DNA from: Neorhizobium sp.
Lineage (GTDB): Bacteria > Pseudomonadota > Alphaproteobacteria > Rhizobiales > Rhizobiaceae
Direction of reading: 5' to 3'
Length of the DNA stretch: 64,000 bases
Assembly: GCA_028283725.1 (NCBI GenBank)
Contig: JAPWKC010000004.1
Span: forward strand, 620,001 to 684,000
Of the stretch, positions 27,402 to 36,906 are shown piece by piece. A program made the translations under genes and the position numbers. Under the pieces are notes generated by a model. The model had not been told where the DNA came from and did not search any database. It worked only from the letters and a program-made list of their open reading frames with translations. Position 1 is the stretch's first letter; every line of letters starts with the position of its first letter.

Positions 27402-28673
27402 TCATGGCATCAGACTGTCGACGAATTGCGACAATCCCTCGTCTTTGGACAGGCATCGGACCTTTTCCAGCTGAGGAGCATTGTCGCGACGGCGACGGCC
27501 AGCGATGGCAAGTTCTATCGCATCGGCCAATACCCCGACATCGCCCGGAGGCACGATGGTTGCGGCATCGGCCACGAAAGTCGCCAGTTCGGTTCCCGCA
27601 TCAGCAGTGACGAGGACTGGCTTGCCACTTGCCAACATGCCGCCGAGTTTCGACGGAAGCACCAGGTCGGCAGCCCCCCTGTCTTGTGGCAGGGCATGAA
27701 GATCGGCAAGATTGAGGAAGGCGTTCAGCCGCTCATAGGGCTGGAATGGCAGGAAATGCAGCCGCGGCAGATGGCCGTAACGTTTCTGCAGATCAGCCTT
27801 GACCGGCCCTTCGCCGGCGACGACGAGGTGAAGATCCTGCCGATCCTTCAACCGCTCCGCCGCCGCGAGGAGAATATCTAGCCCCTGTTTGGCGCCGATA
27901 TTGCCGGAATAAAGCACGACAAAGTCTTCGTCCCGGAAGCCAAGCTCGGCGCGATATGGGCTCTTGCCGCGCAGCGGAAAGATATGACCAAGATCGACCC
28001 AGTTGCGCACCACTTGCAGGCGTGCGCGGGAGACGCCCTTTTCCGCCAGTTTCTCAGCCATGCGATCGGATATCGTCACCACCCGGTGAAATCGCAGCAA
28101 GGTGGCCCGCTCGAAGAGAAACCCAAACCTTTTCAGGGAAATCCGCGAGCCGAGATGACCGACGGCAAAGGCGGCATCGACCTCCAGATCCTGGACATGC
28201 AAGACGGTGAATGCTCCGACCAGGGCCGCGGCGAGCTGCGCCACCGGGGCCGCGAACAATGTGGGTTCGACGCAGATGACCGTTGGCGGACGATGCCGCA
28301 GGATTTCCCATATTATGATCGGGGCAGAGGTAAGCGCGAAGGACAAAGGGGCCAGAAGACGCCAGATCCCGCGCATCGGCTGTCTCAACAGAAGAGGTAC
28401 ACGCCTCACCCGCATGCCGCCTTCGATGCCGGTCGAATAACGATTGCGAGAGCCTTCCTGCACCCGCCACCCCGGATAATGGGGCTGCGTGGTGACGACT
28501 GTCACGTCCATGCCCTCATCGGCGAGGTGTTGTGCGATCTCACCCGTATATCGGCCGACACCGGCCAGTTCCGGGGAGAAATTCATACCGTAGATCAGGA
28601 TCTTGCGGCCTTGCCTCGAAGCCGCAACGGGCGCTTCTTCGCCTTCGTCCGACAATGTCTCCATGGCAACCAT
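27402..28673 (-). CDS. WcaI-like family 4 glycosyltransferase
   Basis: 423 residues, GT-B fold. The N-terminal motif KILIYGMNFSPELAGVGRYTGE is characteristic of WcaI (colanic-acid) glycosyltransferases, followed by VTTQPHYPGW, TVLHVQDLEVDAAFAVG and the donor domain VLYSGNIGAKQGLDILL, with LPSKLGGMLASGKPVL near the nucleotide site. It probably transfers a sugar, possibly fucose by analogy with colanic acid, to the lipid-linked intermediate. Its start overlaps the fcl stop by one base, so it is coupled to the GDP-fucose genes. Confidence 0.9.
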   Translation of the reverse strand: MVAMETLSDEGEEAPVAASRQGRKILIYGMNFSPELAGVGRYTGEIAQHLADEGMDVTVVTTQPHYPGWRVQEGSRNRYSTGIEGGMRVRRVPLLLRQPMRGIWRLLAPLSFALTSAPIIIWEILRHRPPTVICVEPTLFAAPVAQLAAALVGAFTVLHVQDLEVDAAFAVGHLGSRISLKRFGFLFERATLLRFHRVVTISDRMAEKLAEKGVSRARLQVVRNWVDLGHIFPLRGKSPYRAELGFRDEDFVVLYSGNIGAKQGLDILLAAAERLKDRQDLHLVVAGEGPVKADLQKRYGHLPRLHFLPFQPYERLNAFLNLADLHALPQDRGAADLVLPSKLGGMLASGKPVLVTADAGTELATFVADAATIVPPGDVGVLADAIELAIAGRRRRDNAPQLEKVRCLSKDEGLSQFVDSLMP

Positions 28674-29662
28674 CAGGCGGCATCCCCCGCATGACGCTCA
28701 CGGTAATGACCCTCGAGAAAGGCGGCATAGGCGCCTGCAATACCCTCTTCCAAAGCGATGCTCGGCGCCCAGCCCATGCTCTGCAGGCGGGCGGCGCTCA
28801 TCAGCTTGCGGGGCGTTCCATCCGGCTTCGACAGGTCATGGGCAATCCTGCCGTCAAAGCCGACGATGCGGCAGACACGTTCTGTCAGGTCGAGAATGGA
28901 AATGTCCTCGCCTGAACCGACATTGATGTGCCCGTCACCGGAATAGGTCTTCATCAGATGAACGCAGGCGTCGGCGCAGTCATCCACATGCAGGAATTCC
29001 CGGCGTGGGGTGCCCGTACCCCAAATAACGATCTCGCCACTGCGCGCCATCTTGGTGTCATGCGCCTTGCGGATCAGCGCCGGCATGACATGACTGGAGG
29101 CGAGATCGAAATTGTCTCCCGGGCCATAAAGATTGGTGGGCATGGCGGAAATGAAATCCCGCCCATGCTGGCGCCGATAGGCCTGGCAGAGTTTGATGCC
29201 GGCAATCTTGGCAATCGCGTACCATTCATTCGTCGGCTCCAAGGCCCCCGTCATCAGGGCGCTTTCGACGATCGGCTGGTCGGCATGTTTGGGATAGATG
29301 CAGGAAGAGCCGAGGAAGAGGAGCTTTTCCACACCGACGCGATGGGCGGCATGGATAACATTCGCCTCCAGGATCAGATTTTCGTAGAGAAAGTCTGCCG
29401 GATAGCTGTCATTGGCGAGAATACCGCCGACGCGCGCGGCCGCGAGAAAGACCGCATCCGGCCGATGCGCCTCCATCCATGCATCGACCTGTGCCTGAGA
29501 CGTCAAATCGAGCGTTGCCCGCGTCGCCGTCAGAATCTCGCAGCCTTCCGTTGCCAGACGGCGAGCGATTGCCGAACCGACCATGCCACGGTGGCCCGCG
29601 ACATAGACACGCTTGCCAGAAAGGTCATAGCCAGCATGATCCGGGCGTATCGCTTCAGGCAT
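28673..29662 (-). CDS. fcl: GDP-L-fucose synthase
   Basis: 329 residues. NADPH-dependent epimerase-reductase that converts GDP-4-keto-6-deoxy-D-mannose to GDP-L-fucose. It shows the Rossmann motif [14 protein letters not shown], the catalytic SSCIYP and YAIAK (Tyr/Lys) motifs, and substrate-side [11 protein letters not shown] and [12 protein letters not shown]. It is an extended SDR of normal length (~320). It overlaps gmd upstream by 8 bp and the WcaI-like gene downstream by 1 bp. Together with gmd it makes fucose (or a 6-deoxy-talose/rhamnose variant at most) a predicted EPS component. Confidence 0.97.
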   Translation of the reverse strand: MPEAIRPDHAGYDLSGKRVYVAGHRGMVGSAIARRLATEGCEILTATRATLDLTSQAQVDAWMEAHRPDAVFLAAARVGGILANDSYPADFLYENLILEANVIHAAHRVGVEKLLFLGSSCIYPKHADQPIVESALMTGALEPTNEWYAIAKIAGIKLCQAYRRQHGRDFISAMPTNLYGPGDNFDLASSHVMPALIRKAHDTKMARSGEIVIWGTGTPRREFLHVDDCADACVHLMKTYSGDGHINVGSGEDISILDLTERVCRIVGFDGRIAHDLSKPDGTPRKLMSAARLQSMGWAPSIALEEGIAGAYAAFLEGHYRERHAGDAA

Positions 29663-30758
29663 GGGCGAAGCTCTTGTGTGCGCTGGACGAGGGAACGTTG
29701 CGCGCCATCACCTTCAGATCCTCCCGCACCATCTCGGCCACGAGCTGATCGAGTTTGGTTTCATGGGTCCAGCCCAGCTTGGCGTGGGCCTTGGCAGGAT
29801 TGCCGATCAGCAGATCGACCTCCGTCGGCCGGAAATACCGGGGATCGATCTCGACCACGCATTGGCCGGAACCCGCATCATAGCCCTTTTCGTCGACGCC
29901 CTCGCCGCGCCATTCCAGCGCGACACCAACCTTGGCGAAGGATTTTTCGACAAAGGAACGCACCGTATGCGTCTCGCCCGTCGCCAGCACATAGTCGTCC
30001 GGAACCTCCTGCTGAAGCATCAGCCACATGCCCCTCACATATTCGCGCGCATGGCCCCAATCCCGTTTCGCATCGAGATTGCCGAGATAGAGACGATCCT
30101 GGAGCCCGAGATGGATGGCGGCGGCGGCCCGCGTAATCTTGCGCGTTACGAAGGTTTCGCCGCGGATCGGGCTCTCATGATTGAAGAGGATGCCATTCGA
30201 GGCATGCATGCCATAGGCTTCACGATAGTTGACGACGATCCAGTAGGCATAGAGCTTGGCGGCAGCGTAGGGCGAACGCGGATAGAAGGGCGTCGTTTCG
30301 CTCTGAGGCACTTCCTGGACCTTGCCGTAAAGTTCCGAAGTCGAGGCCTGATAAAAGCGCGTCTTCTGCGTCAGCCCCAAAAGCCGGATCGCCTCGAGAA
30401 GCCGCAGCGTCCCCGTGCCATCGGCATTGGACGTATATTCGGGCGTCTCGAACGAGACCTGCACGTGGCTCTGGGCCGCCAGATTGTAGATCTCGTCCGG
30501 CTGGGTTTCCTGGACGACGCGGATAAGATTGGTCGAATCCGTCATATCGCCGAAATGCAGATGGAACCGCGGATCCTCGACATGCGGATCCTCGTAGAGA
30601 TGCTCTATACGGTTCGTGTTGAAGCTCGACGACCGCCGCTTGATGCCGTGGACCACATATCCCTTGGCCAGAAGCAACTCCGCGAGATAGGCGCCGTCCT
30701 GACCGGTTACGCCGGTGACGAGAGCAACCTTACCCGAGCGTTTCGCGCTCATATCCAT
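29655..30758 (-). CDS. gmd: GDP-mannose 4,6-dehydratase
   Basis: 367 residues. It removes water from GDP-D-mannose to give GDP-4-keto-6-deoxy-D-mannose. It has the NADP-binding [31 protein letters not shown], catalytic [12 protein letters not shown] and [12 protein letters not shown] (Tyr/Lys), plus [16 protein letters not shown] near the substrate. It is the first gene of the minus-strand EPS operon gmd-fcl-wcaI-like-wzx-wzy-GT-acetyltransferases-GT2. Its substrate is supplied by manB/manC across the divergent promoter region. Confidence 0.98.
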   Translation of the reverse strand: MDMSAKRSGKVALVTGVTGQDGAYLAELLLAKGYVVHGIKRRSSSFNTNRIEHLYEDPHVEDPRFHLHFGDMTDSTNLIRVVQETQPDEIYNLAAQSHVQVSFETPEYTSNADGTGTLRLLEAIRLLGLTQKTRFYQASTSELYGKVQEVPQSETTPFYPRSPYAAAKLYAYWIVVNYREAYGMHASNGILFNHESPIRGETFVTRKITRAAAAIHLGLQDRLYLGNLDAKRDWGHAREYVRGMWLMLQQEVPDDYVLATGETHTVRSFVEKSFAKVGVALEWRGEGVDEKGYDAGSGQCVVEIDPRYFRPTEVDLLIGNPAKAHAKLGWTHETKLDQLVAEMVREDLKVMARNVPSSSAHKSFAHA

Positions 30759-31515
30759 ACGTCATATCTCCAACCTGGGCGAAGCAATGCCGGGCGGACC
30801 TCCGCCATCAGGAAGCAAACGCTGCCACACGCAGCCCACTTCCAATCAGGAAGCCGGCCGCCGGTCATTGCCCACCATTTCAAAATCGTCAGTCAAACCC
30901 ACCCGGCGACTCCAAGAGCACGCCTACGCAATCACGACACTCTTCTGTGGATCCGACCGCTGCATAAAGCCGCGCAAGGGCGTGGTAGCCCAGTGTAATT
31001 CCCGTAAAATTATTCTGCTTTTACTGAATATCTAAATATACAACACACCGCATGACGGAGCGTCCTTGGCAATACAGCACATGGAATACCTTTGCTCCCA
31101 GGCGACGAACATTCGCCCATCGAGCAACCGTGGAATGAGAATTACACAACCAAGACACAAATGCAATACATAATCAGTTTATATTTTTTCATTCTAATTC
31201 ATAATGTTAGTAAAACAACCTCATGACCGAAAACGGAACAGAGACGCCGGAGGCCGAAACAATGCACGCAAAAGTGGGCCTAATTTTGCGACCGGCAGCC
31301 CATAACAGCCATGACCTGCCGGCACCTTACGCAATGCATCGACGCGACGGACCGAGGCCCACCCTCCTTCGAACGCAAGCATAAACACCCTATAAAATTG
31401 CTTATTTACACGAGGAAACAACAAATTAACGATTTTTTAACTTTACTGTGGCGGATCCGCGATTTCTGATCTATGATTTTTGTATTGCGAAAAACTTGTA
31501 TTAGAGTTTCATAGG
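30759..31515. promoter_or_regulatory. AT-rich divergent control region of the EPS locus
   Basis: 757 bp without a credible gene between divergent gmd (-) and the priming glycosyltransferase gene (+). Two markedly A/T-rich stretches (about 31000-31040 and 31140-31225, e.g. TTTATATTTTTTCATTCTAATTC) plus 31385-31515 stand out from the GC-rich surroundings. This is the pattern expected for promoters under Ros/MucR-type zinc-finger regulators that control rhizobial EPS genes. That regulator link is inference; no consensus box was verified. Confidence 0.6.
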
Positions 31516-32442
31516 ATGGCACCTTTGAAGACGGTGGGTTTCCAAATCGATCATTCCACAGGACCGCTGCGTCAGGACGGTGGACGCGCCTATCCCTGGA
31601 GCGTCGGGCAGTTTAGCGGTCGCGGAATCGAGTTCACGGACGAGACGCAGAACGATTTTGCGTCGGCGCAATTCGTGGCGTCAGCCGCGCAACCACGCGT
31701 CGCAGCGCTTGACGAGAGACCACGCCGCCGCAGTTCGCGGGAACCGCTTGTGTCCAATAACGGGGCCAGCGTCGAGCGGCACATCGTGAGGGGTGAGACA
31801 TACGTCGCGGGTGACATCTACCGGCGGCATGTGCCGGCCGTTCATCTCATCGGCAAACGGGCGCTGGACATGGTGCTCGCTGCCCTGGCAATCGCCGCGC
31901 TTATGCCGCTTATTCTCGCTATCGCCTTGATGATCAGGATCGAAAGCCGCGGGCCGGCGATCTTCACGCAGATCCGCTGGGGGCGCGACGGCCGCAAGAT
32001 CATGGTCTACAAATTTCGCTCGATGTATATCGACAGCGGAGATCGCTCCGGTGTGGCGCAGACGACAAGAAACGATCCCCGCGTCACCCGGATCGGAAAA
32101 ACCATCCGTCGCCTCAATATCGATGAACTGCCGCAGCTGATCAACGTGCTGAAGGGCGACATGTCGCTTGTAGGGCCACGCTGCCACGCGGTTGGCATGC
32201 TGGCGGCGGGCGTACCCTATGAGACGCTGGTACCGGATTATCATCGCCGGCATGCCATGCGCCCCGGCATGACGGGACTTGCGCAGATGCGCGGGCTTCG
32301 GGGACCGACGGACCGCGCGGCGAGAGCGCGGGCGCGGATCGCCTGCGACCTCCATTACGTCGAGAATTTCTCGTTCTGGCTCGATCTGCGCATCATCTTC
32401 GGCACCATCGTTTCAGAGATCCGCGGCGGCAAGGGCTTTTAA
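31516..32442 (+). CDS. ExoY/WcaJ-type undecaprenyl-phosphate sugar phosphotransferase
   Basis: 308 residues from the ATG at MAPLKTVGFQ; the track begins at an upstream TTG. It transfers a hexose-1-phosphate from a UDP-sugar to undecaprenyl phosphate and starts repeat-unit assembly. The first ~100 residues are a soluble, Arg-rich extension. One hydrophobic segment (LDMVLAALAIAALMPLILAIALMI) follows, then the catalytic domain with YKFRSMYID, NIDELPQLINVLKGDMSLVGPR and RPGMTGLAQMRG. This short ExoY-like architecture lacks the multi-helix N-terminus of full WcaJ. It is divergent from gmd. Confidence 0.93.
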   Translation: MAPLKTVGFQIDHSTGPLRQDGGRAYPWSVGQFSGRGIEFTDETQNDFASAQFVASAAQPRVAALDERPRRRSSREPLVSNNGASVERHIVRGETYVAGDIYRRHVPAVHLIGKRALDMVLAALAIAALMPLILAIALMIRIESRGPAIFTQIRWGRDGRKIMVYKFRSMYIDSGDRSGVAQTTRNDPRVTRIGKTIRRLNIDELPQLINVLKGDMSLVGPRCHAVGMLAAGVPYETLVPDYHRRHAMRPGMTGLAQMRGLRGPTDRAARARARIACDLHYVENFSFWLDLRIIFGTIVSEIRGGKGF

Positions 32443-32706
32443 ATCCCAAGTATTTTAGAACAGAGGCCCCTTGGCGACCGACCATATCACTCCATCGCGC
32501 AAGCCGATATCAACCAGACCGATATCAACCAGAAATGACGCCGTCTTGCATAAAGACCTGCGGCTGGTCGCCCATATCATCGATGTTGATAGCCTCTTGG
32601 CTTTTTGCCGTTTTGCACCGCATAGTGGCATTAACCTTGCATCACGGATTTTCAGCCGTTTGCCCGGTGGTCATCGTATAGTCGATCAAAGGCTAAGGGG
32701 CGCGTC
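32443..32706. other. Spacer between the priming transferase and manB, with a 15 bp direct duplication
   Basis: 264 bp. Contains two exact tandem copies of CCGATATCAACCAGA (32504-32533). The 79-codon plus-strand ORF here has no good start or recognisable content. No clear terminator is visible, so manB may be co-transcribed or have its own promoter near 32650 (AT-rich TATAGTCGATC region). Confidence 0.45.
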
Positions 32707-34155
32707 ATGAAGTTCGGAACAAGCGGTCTTCGGGGCCTGGTGGTCGATCTGGAGGGGCGCATATCTGCCATTTACGCGACGGCATTTGCGCGGCACATGA
32801 TGGAGACGGGTGCGGCACTGCCGGGAAACCGGATTGCCGTCGGCCGTGATTTCCGTCCATCAAGCCCGGGCATTGCCGCGACCTGCGTCGGCGCATTGCA
32901 GCGGGCGGGCCTTCAGCCGGTCGATTGCGGGGCGATTTCCACTCCGGCCCTCGCCCTTTTTGCCCGCCGGTCCGGAATTGCCGCGGTGATGGTGACCGGT
33001 TCGCATATTCCTGCCGACCGCAACGGCATCAAGTTCTACAGGCCCGACGGGGAAATCGACAAGACGGACGAAGGCCGGATCATGGCGATTGCCGACGCGC
33101 TGACAAGCGATGAGGCGGCCGGCCTGGTTATCGACATTTCGCCAGCAGACGCACCCGACACCAAGGCGCTTGCCGAACAACTGTTCCTCGCCAGAAATAC
33201 GGGGTTACTGGCATCCAGCGCGCTTTCCGGCCTCAGGATCGGGGTCTATCAGCATTCGACAGTGGCCCGCGAGATGCTGGTCGACGTGCTCACGTCTTAT
33301 GGCGCCAAGGTCGTGCCACTTGGCCATTCCGATACATTCATCCCTGTCGATACAGAGGCGGTTTCGGAAGAGACCGTGCGACTTCTCAAAGGCTGGGCAG
33401 GCGAATACGAGCTTGATTGCATCGTTTCCGCCGATGGCGATGGGGACCGGCCTCTGGTCGCCGACGAAAGGGGCATGCCGCTGCGAGGCGATCTTCTGGG
33501 CCTCATCGCGGCACGCTTTCTCGGCGCGAAAACTCTTGTCACACCTGTCACCTCCAATTCCGCCATCGAGACCGCTGGGCCATTCGACGTGGAGCGAACA
33601 CGTGTCGGCTCGCCATTCGTCATCGCCGGCATGAGCGAAGCGGAGGCTGCGGGCAAGGGTCCGGTCGTCGGTTTCGAGGCCAATGGCGGAACATTGGTCG
33701 GCGCAGGTTTTCACGTTCGCGACTCGTCGCTCGATGCCCTGCCCACGCGAGACAGTTTCCTGCCGATCCTGGCCGTGCTTCAGCTGGCAGCCGAACGGGG
33801 GGAGCCGCTCTCCGCCGTGGCAGCAAGTTTCGGCCTTGCCCATGCATTGGCAGACCGGATCGAGAATTTTCCTGTTACCGTCAGCGCGGCGCTGATGGCG
33901 CAGTTGCAAGCGTCTCCGCAAGCGCTCAGTGCGTTTCTCGCGCCGATCGGAACGGTGGCCGGCACGACCGATATCGACGGGCTGCGTATTTCTCTATCCG
34001 ACGGGCGGATCCTGCATTTGAGACCATCGGGCAACGCGCCGGAAATGCGTTGCTATGTGGAAGCAAAAAACGAGGCGCAGGCCCGGGCGCTCTTGGCCCA
34101 AGGTCTCGCACGTATCGAAGAGTGGGCGAAAACGTCCGAGGCACTCACACAATGA
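32707..34155 (+). CDS. manB: Phosphomannomutase (alpha-D-phosphohexomutase family)
   Basis: 482 residues. Converts mannose-6-phosphate to mannose-1-phosphate for GDP-mannose synthesis. Four-domain family motifs: FGTSGLRG at the N-terminus, the phosphoserine loop VTGSHIPADRNGIKF, the metal site SADGDGDRP, the sugar-binding FEANGG, and the phosphate-binding RPSGNAPEMR. The active loop reads TGSHIP instead of the commoner TASHNP; the Ser and His are kept, so activity is expected. It is followed by manC 26 bp later on the same strand. A phosphoglucomutase activity cannot be excluded. Confidence 0.93.
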   Translation: MKFGTSGLRGLVVDLEGRISAIYATAFARHMMETGAALPGNRIAVGRDFRPSSPGIAATCVGALQRAGLQPVDCGAISTPALALFARRSGIAAVMVTGSHIPADRNGIKFYRPDGEIDKTDEGRIMAIADALTSDEAAGLVIDISPADAPDTKALAEQLFLARNTGLLASSALSGLRIGVYQHSTVAREMLVDVLTSYGAKVVPLGHSDTFIPVDTEAVSEETVRLLKGWAGEYELDCIVSADGDGDRPLVADERGMPLRGDLLGLIAARFLGAKTLVTPVTSNSAIETAGPFDVERTRVGSPFVIAGMSEAEAAGKGPVVGFEANGGTLVGAGFHVRDSSLDALPTRDSFLPILAVLQLAAERGEPLSAVAASFGLAHALADRIENFPVTVSAALMAQLQASPQALSAFLAPIGTVAGTTDIDGLRISLSDGRILHLRPSGNAPEMRCYVEAKNEAQARALLAQGLARIEEWAKTSEALTQ

Positions 34156-34181
34156 CGAAACAGTGACCGGAGCAGGTGCAT

Positions 34182-35609
34182 ATGGCTGAAAAAATCATTC
34201 CCGTGATCATGGCCGGTGGCAAGGGAACCCGCCTGTGGCCGCTGTCACGGGCAAGTGCGCCCAAGCAATTCATCCAGTTCATCGGTGACAAGACGCTGTT
34301 TCAGGCGACGCTGCTGCGGGTGTCCGACAAGGCGCTTTACGAGCCGCCGATCGTTATCACCAACGAGGATTTTCGCTTTCTGGTGGCCGAGCAGGCGCGG
34401 GAACTCAATCTGACGCTCTCCGGCATTCTTCTGGAGCCGATGGCGCGCAACACGGCTCCGGCCGTGGCTGCGGCTGCGATCGTCGTTTCCCAACAATTCG
34501 GCGAGGATGCCGTCTTGCAGGTTCTCGCGTCGGATCACGAGATCATCGCCGACGAGCGGTATTTCGAGGCGATCGCCACCGCCAAGCGCACTGCCGACCT
34601 TCAAAAACTCGTGACCTTCGGCATTCGACCGACGGAGCCTGCCACCGGCTATGGCTATATCGAGATCGGCGAAGGCCTTCCGTCGGGCGCCAATTCGGTG
34701 AAACGTTTCGTCGAGAAGCCCGCCTTGCCGCAGGCAGAAGCGATGCTTTCAGCCGGCAGTTTCGTCTGGAATTCCGGGATCTTCATGTTCCAGGCCGGAT
34801 TGATGCTGGAAGAAATGAAGCGCTATGCGCCGGCTGTGTTGAAAGCCGTGACGGCTTCGGTGAGCAAGGCAACGAAGGATCTCGATTTCATACGGCTGGA
34901 TGCAGAGAGCTTTGCCGCCTGCCCGGATATTTCGGTCGACTATGCCATCATGGAAAAGACGGGAAATGCGGCCGTCGTGCCCTCCTCCTTCGCGTGGTCG
35001 GATATGGGCAGCTGGGATGCGGTGTGGAAACTCGGCGAGCGGGACGAGGCCGGCAATGTCGCCTCCGGCAACGCCACACTCGTCAATACGAAGAACTCGC
35101 TGGTCATGTCGCGCACCAGCCATCTCGCCGTGCAGGGCCTGGATGGCGTTGCGGTGATTGCCAGCGAGGACGCCGTCTATGTCGGCCGACTGGATGAGAG
35201 CCAGAATGTCGGCAAGCTTGTTCAGCTCCTCGGCCAGCAGAAGGCGACGGCGCCGCTCACCCAGACGCACCCGACATCCTATCGGCCATGGGGCGGCTAT
35301 ACGTCCATCCTCAACGGCGACCGTTTCCAGGTGAAGCGGCTGTTCGTCACGCCGGGCAAGAAACTGTCATTGCAGAAGCACCACCACCGTTCCGAACACT
35401 GGATCTGCGTGCGCGGCACTGCCGAGGTGACGATCGGCGACAAGATCCTGACGGTTCGGGAAAACGAGTCCGTCTACATTCCACAGGGCGAGGTGCACCG
35501 GCTCGCCAATCCCGGCAAGATCCTGCTCGAAATGATCGAGGTCCAGACCGGGTCCTATCTCGGGGAGGACGATATCATCCGTATCGTCGACGAATTCGGC
35601 CGGGGGTGA
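34182..35609 (+). CDS. manC: Mannose-1-phosphate guanylyltransferase / mannose-6-phosphate isomerase
   Basis: 475 residues from MAEKIIPVIMAGG, with GGAG at 9 nt spacing; the track begins at a GTG two codons earlier. Bifunctional type II enzyme: the N-terminal nucleotidyltransferase (MAGGKGTRLWPLSRA, FVEKP) makes GDP-mannose, and the C-terminal cupin isomerase (KKLSLQKHHHRSEHWICVRG, YIPQGEVHRL) interconverts fructose-6-P and mannose-6-P. Typical of XanB/AlgA/CpsB proteins (~470 residues). It forms a pair with manB and feeds gmd and fcl in the divergent operon. The symbol could equally be cpsB. Confidence 0.96.
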   Translation: MAEKIIPVIMAGGKGTRLWPLSRASAPKQFIQFIGDKTLFQATLLRVSDKALYEPPIVITNEDFRFLVAEQARELNLTLSGILLEPMARNTAPAVAAAAIVVSQQFGEDAVLQVLASDHEIIADERYFEAIATAKRTADLQKLVTFGIRPTEPATGYGYIEIGEGLPSGANSVKRFVEKPALPQAEAMLSAGSFVWNSGIFMFQAGLMLEEMKRYAPAVLKAVTASVSKATKDLDFIRLDAESFAACPDISVDYAIMEKTGNAAVVPSSFAWSDMGSWDAVWKLGERDEAGNVASGNATLVNTKNSLVMSRTSHLAVQGLDGVAVIASEDAVYVGRLDESQNVGKLVQLLGQQKATAPLTQTHPTSYRPWGGYTSILNGDRFQVKRLFVTPGKKLSLQKHHHRSEHWICVRGTAEVTIGDKILTVRENESVYIPQGEVHRLANPGKILLEMIEVQTGSYLGEDDIIRIVDEFGRG

Positions 35610-36174
35610 GGCCATAACCACAGGTCACGAGGCGGGCACGGGACGGTTTCAATCCTGCCGTATGTGCTCGTCGTTCGGATCGGCCGGGATCGGCAGAAGC
35701 GCTGTTTCAGGCCGCGGGGGTTTTAAACCGACGTGATCGCACGGCGCAGATGCCGAACAACGCAGCGCCCGGCGCGTTCGCCTGGTACTGGTAGCTCTTC
35801 GATATGAGGCGCCGGCGCCGATGGATCCCGGCGGCGCTTCGGTCGCGATCGGAAACGAGGCGGCCTGGACGGAGCCGGGTGGCGTCGATTGCAGCGCAAT
35901 GGCACATCGGCCATAATGCGCCTGGCTTTACGGCGCGACGGCGGCAATCGGCCATGACGTTACGTCAATATCCTTTGAAGGGCGCAGGCGCCCCGCTTGC
36001 AAGGACGTCAAGGTGCCCGTGGGCATCATGCGCCTTCCCCAGCGACAATGGGCCCGCGAAGCGCATTTTTCCTGTTCTGAAATGCCGAAGAGCGCATGTT
36101 TTCGCTGCAATTCCCGTCCGGTTTTCGAGACGATTTCCCGGTTCGGCAGAATCACGGTGAGCAGGACACATCCG
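35610..36174. other. 565 bp convergent spacer after manC
   Basis: Several 70-120-codon ORFs on both strands, all rich in Arg/Ala/Pro and without recognisable motifs. I take them as GC-rich shadows or decayed sequence. No strong terminator hairpin with a T run was found. The segment near 36095-36150 (GTTTTCGCTGCAATTCCCGTCCGGTTTTCG) weakly resembles one arm of the rhizobial intergenic palindrome at 45431, but is too degenerate to call. Confidence 0.4.
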
Positions 36175-36906
36175 TCACCGCGTGGAGACATCAGCTTTCG
36201 GAAATCCCTTGTCGGAAAGCTGCGCCCGCCGCGCCGGAGCAAGATTGGTCAATGTATCCGCAACGATACGATCCAGTTCCGGTGGCAGATCCGACAAAAG
36301 TGCGGAGAGCTGGGCGATGGGGGCCTGCTCGAGAAGATTGCGGATGTCGGAGCGGATGGCGGAATCGGCTGGTCCGGTGATTGATGGACCGACCCGTTTC
36401 CAGTGGCTCAGGCGCAAGGCGATGGCATCGAGATCGGCTGGCCCATAGGCCTGCGACATCTGCATGTCGGCGATTTGCGCAGAAACCGGGCCACCGAGGA
36501 GCCATGTCAGGACGGCGCGGCGCTGCCAGAGGCGGCTGTCCGTCGGCAAACAGGACAGAGCATGATCAAGGGCTGGCGCGAGCGCCCGGACGGATGCTTT
36601 CCAGGCCTCATCCCCGCCCGACACCTGTCCGATACGCCGGCGAATTTCAACCTGTTGCAGCCGCACCGCTATCTCTGCCTCGACAATGTCGGATCGGCAC
36701 GTCACCGGGCGATTGGGCAGATCGGCACTGAAGCGAAGGACGGCATCATCGGATACCGGCTGGCCGCGCGCCATGAGAGTGCTGAGGCGTAGATAGGGTG
36801 TATAGCGGGCGGTCAGCCATATCTGCCCGGCCGCAAAAGCAAGGAGGCCGAGCGAGGAGATGACAAGCAGCGCTCGGCAGATGCGGCTCCACGGATCATC
36901 AGGCAT
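36175..36906 (-). CDS. Membrane-anchored hypothetical protein downstream of the BY-kinase
   Basis: 243 residues. One N-terminal membrane helix (ALLVISSLGLLAFAAGQIWLTA) followed by a ~200-residue, mostly helical extracytoplasmic domain containing two cysteines (TCRSD, SCLPTD). No family recognised; the helical pattern with LWQRRAVLTWLLGG hints at a TPR-like solenoid, but this is weak. It overlaps the Wzc-like gene end by 8 bp, which indicates co-translation and suggests a role in polymerisation or export of the polysaccharide. Confidence 0.75.
   Translation of the reverse strand: MPDDPWSRICRALLVISSLGLLAFAAGQIWLTARYTPYLRLSTLMARGQPVSDDAVLRFSADLPNRPVTCRSDIVEAEIAVRLQQVEIRRRIGQVSGGDEAWKASVRALAPALDHALSCLPTDSRLWQRRAVLTWLLGGPVSAQIADMQMSQAYGPADLDAIALRLSHWKRVGPSITGPADSAIRSDIRNLLEQAPIAQLSALLSDLPPELDRIVADTLTNLAPARRAQLSDKGFPKADVSTR

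Noticed and set aside
27123-27474. Small ORFs in the spacer upstream of wzx
   Set aside because: Arg/Pro-rich, unsupported by start signals or similarity.
36095-36160. Second copy of the rhizobial intergenic palindrome
   Set aside because: Only one weakly similar arm (GCAATTCCCGTCCGGTTTTCG); no second arm or flanking palindrome.
35610-36174. Possible gene or pseudogene in the manC-downstream spacer
   Set aside because: No ORF has recognisable motifs, and strand assignment is arbitrary. Left as spacer.
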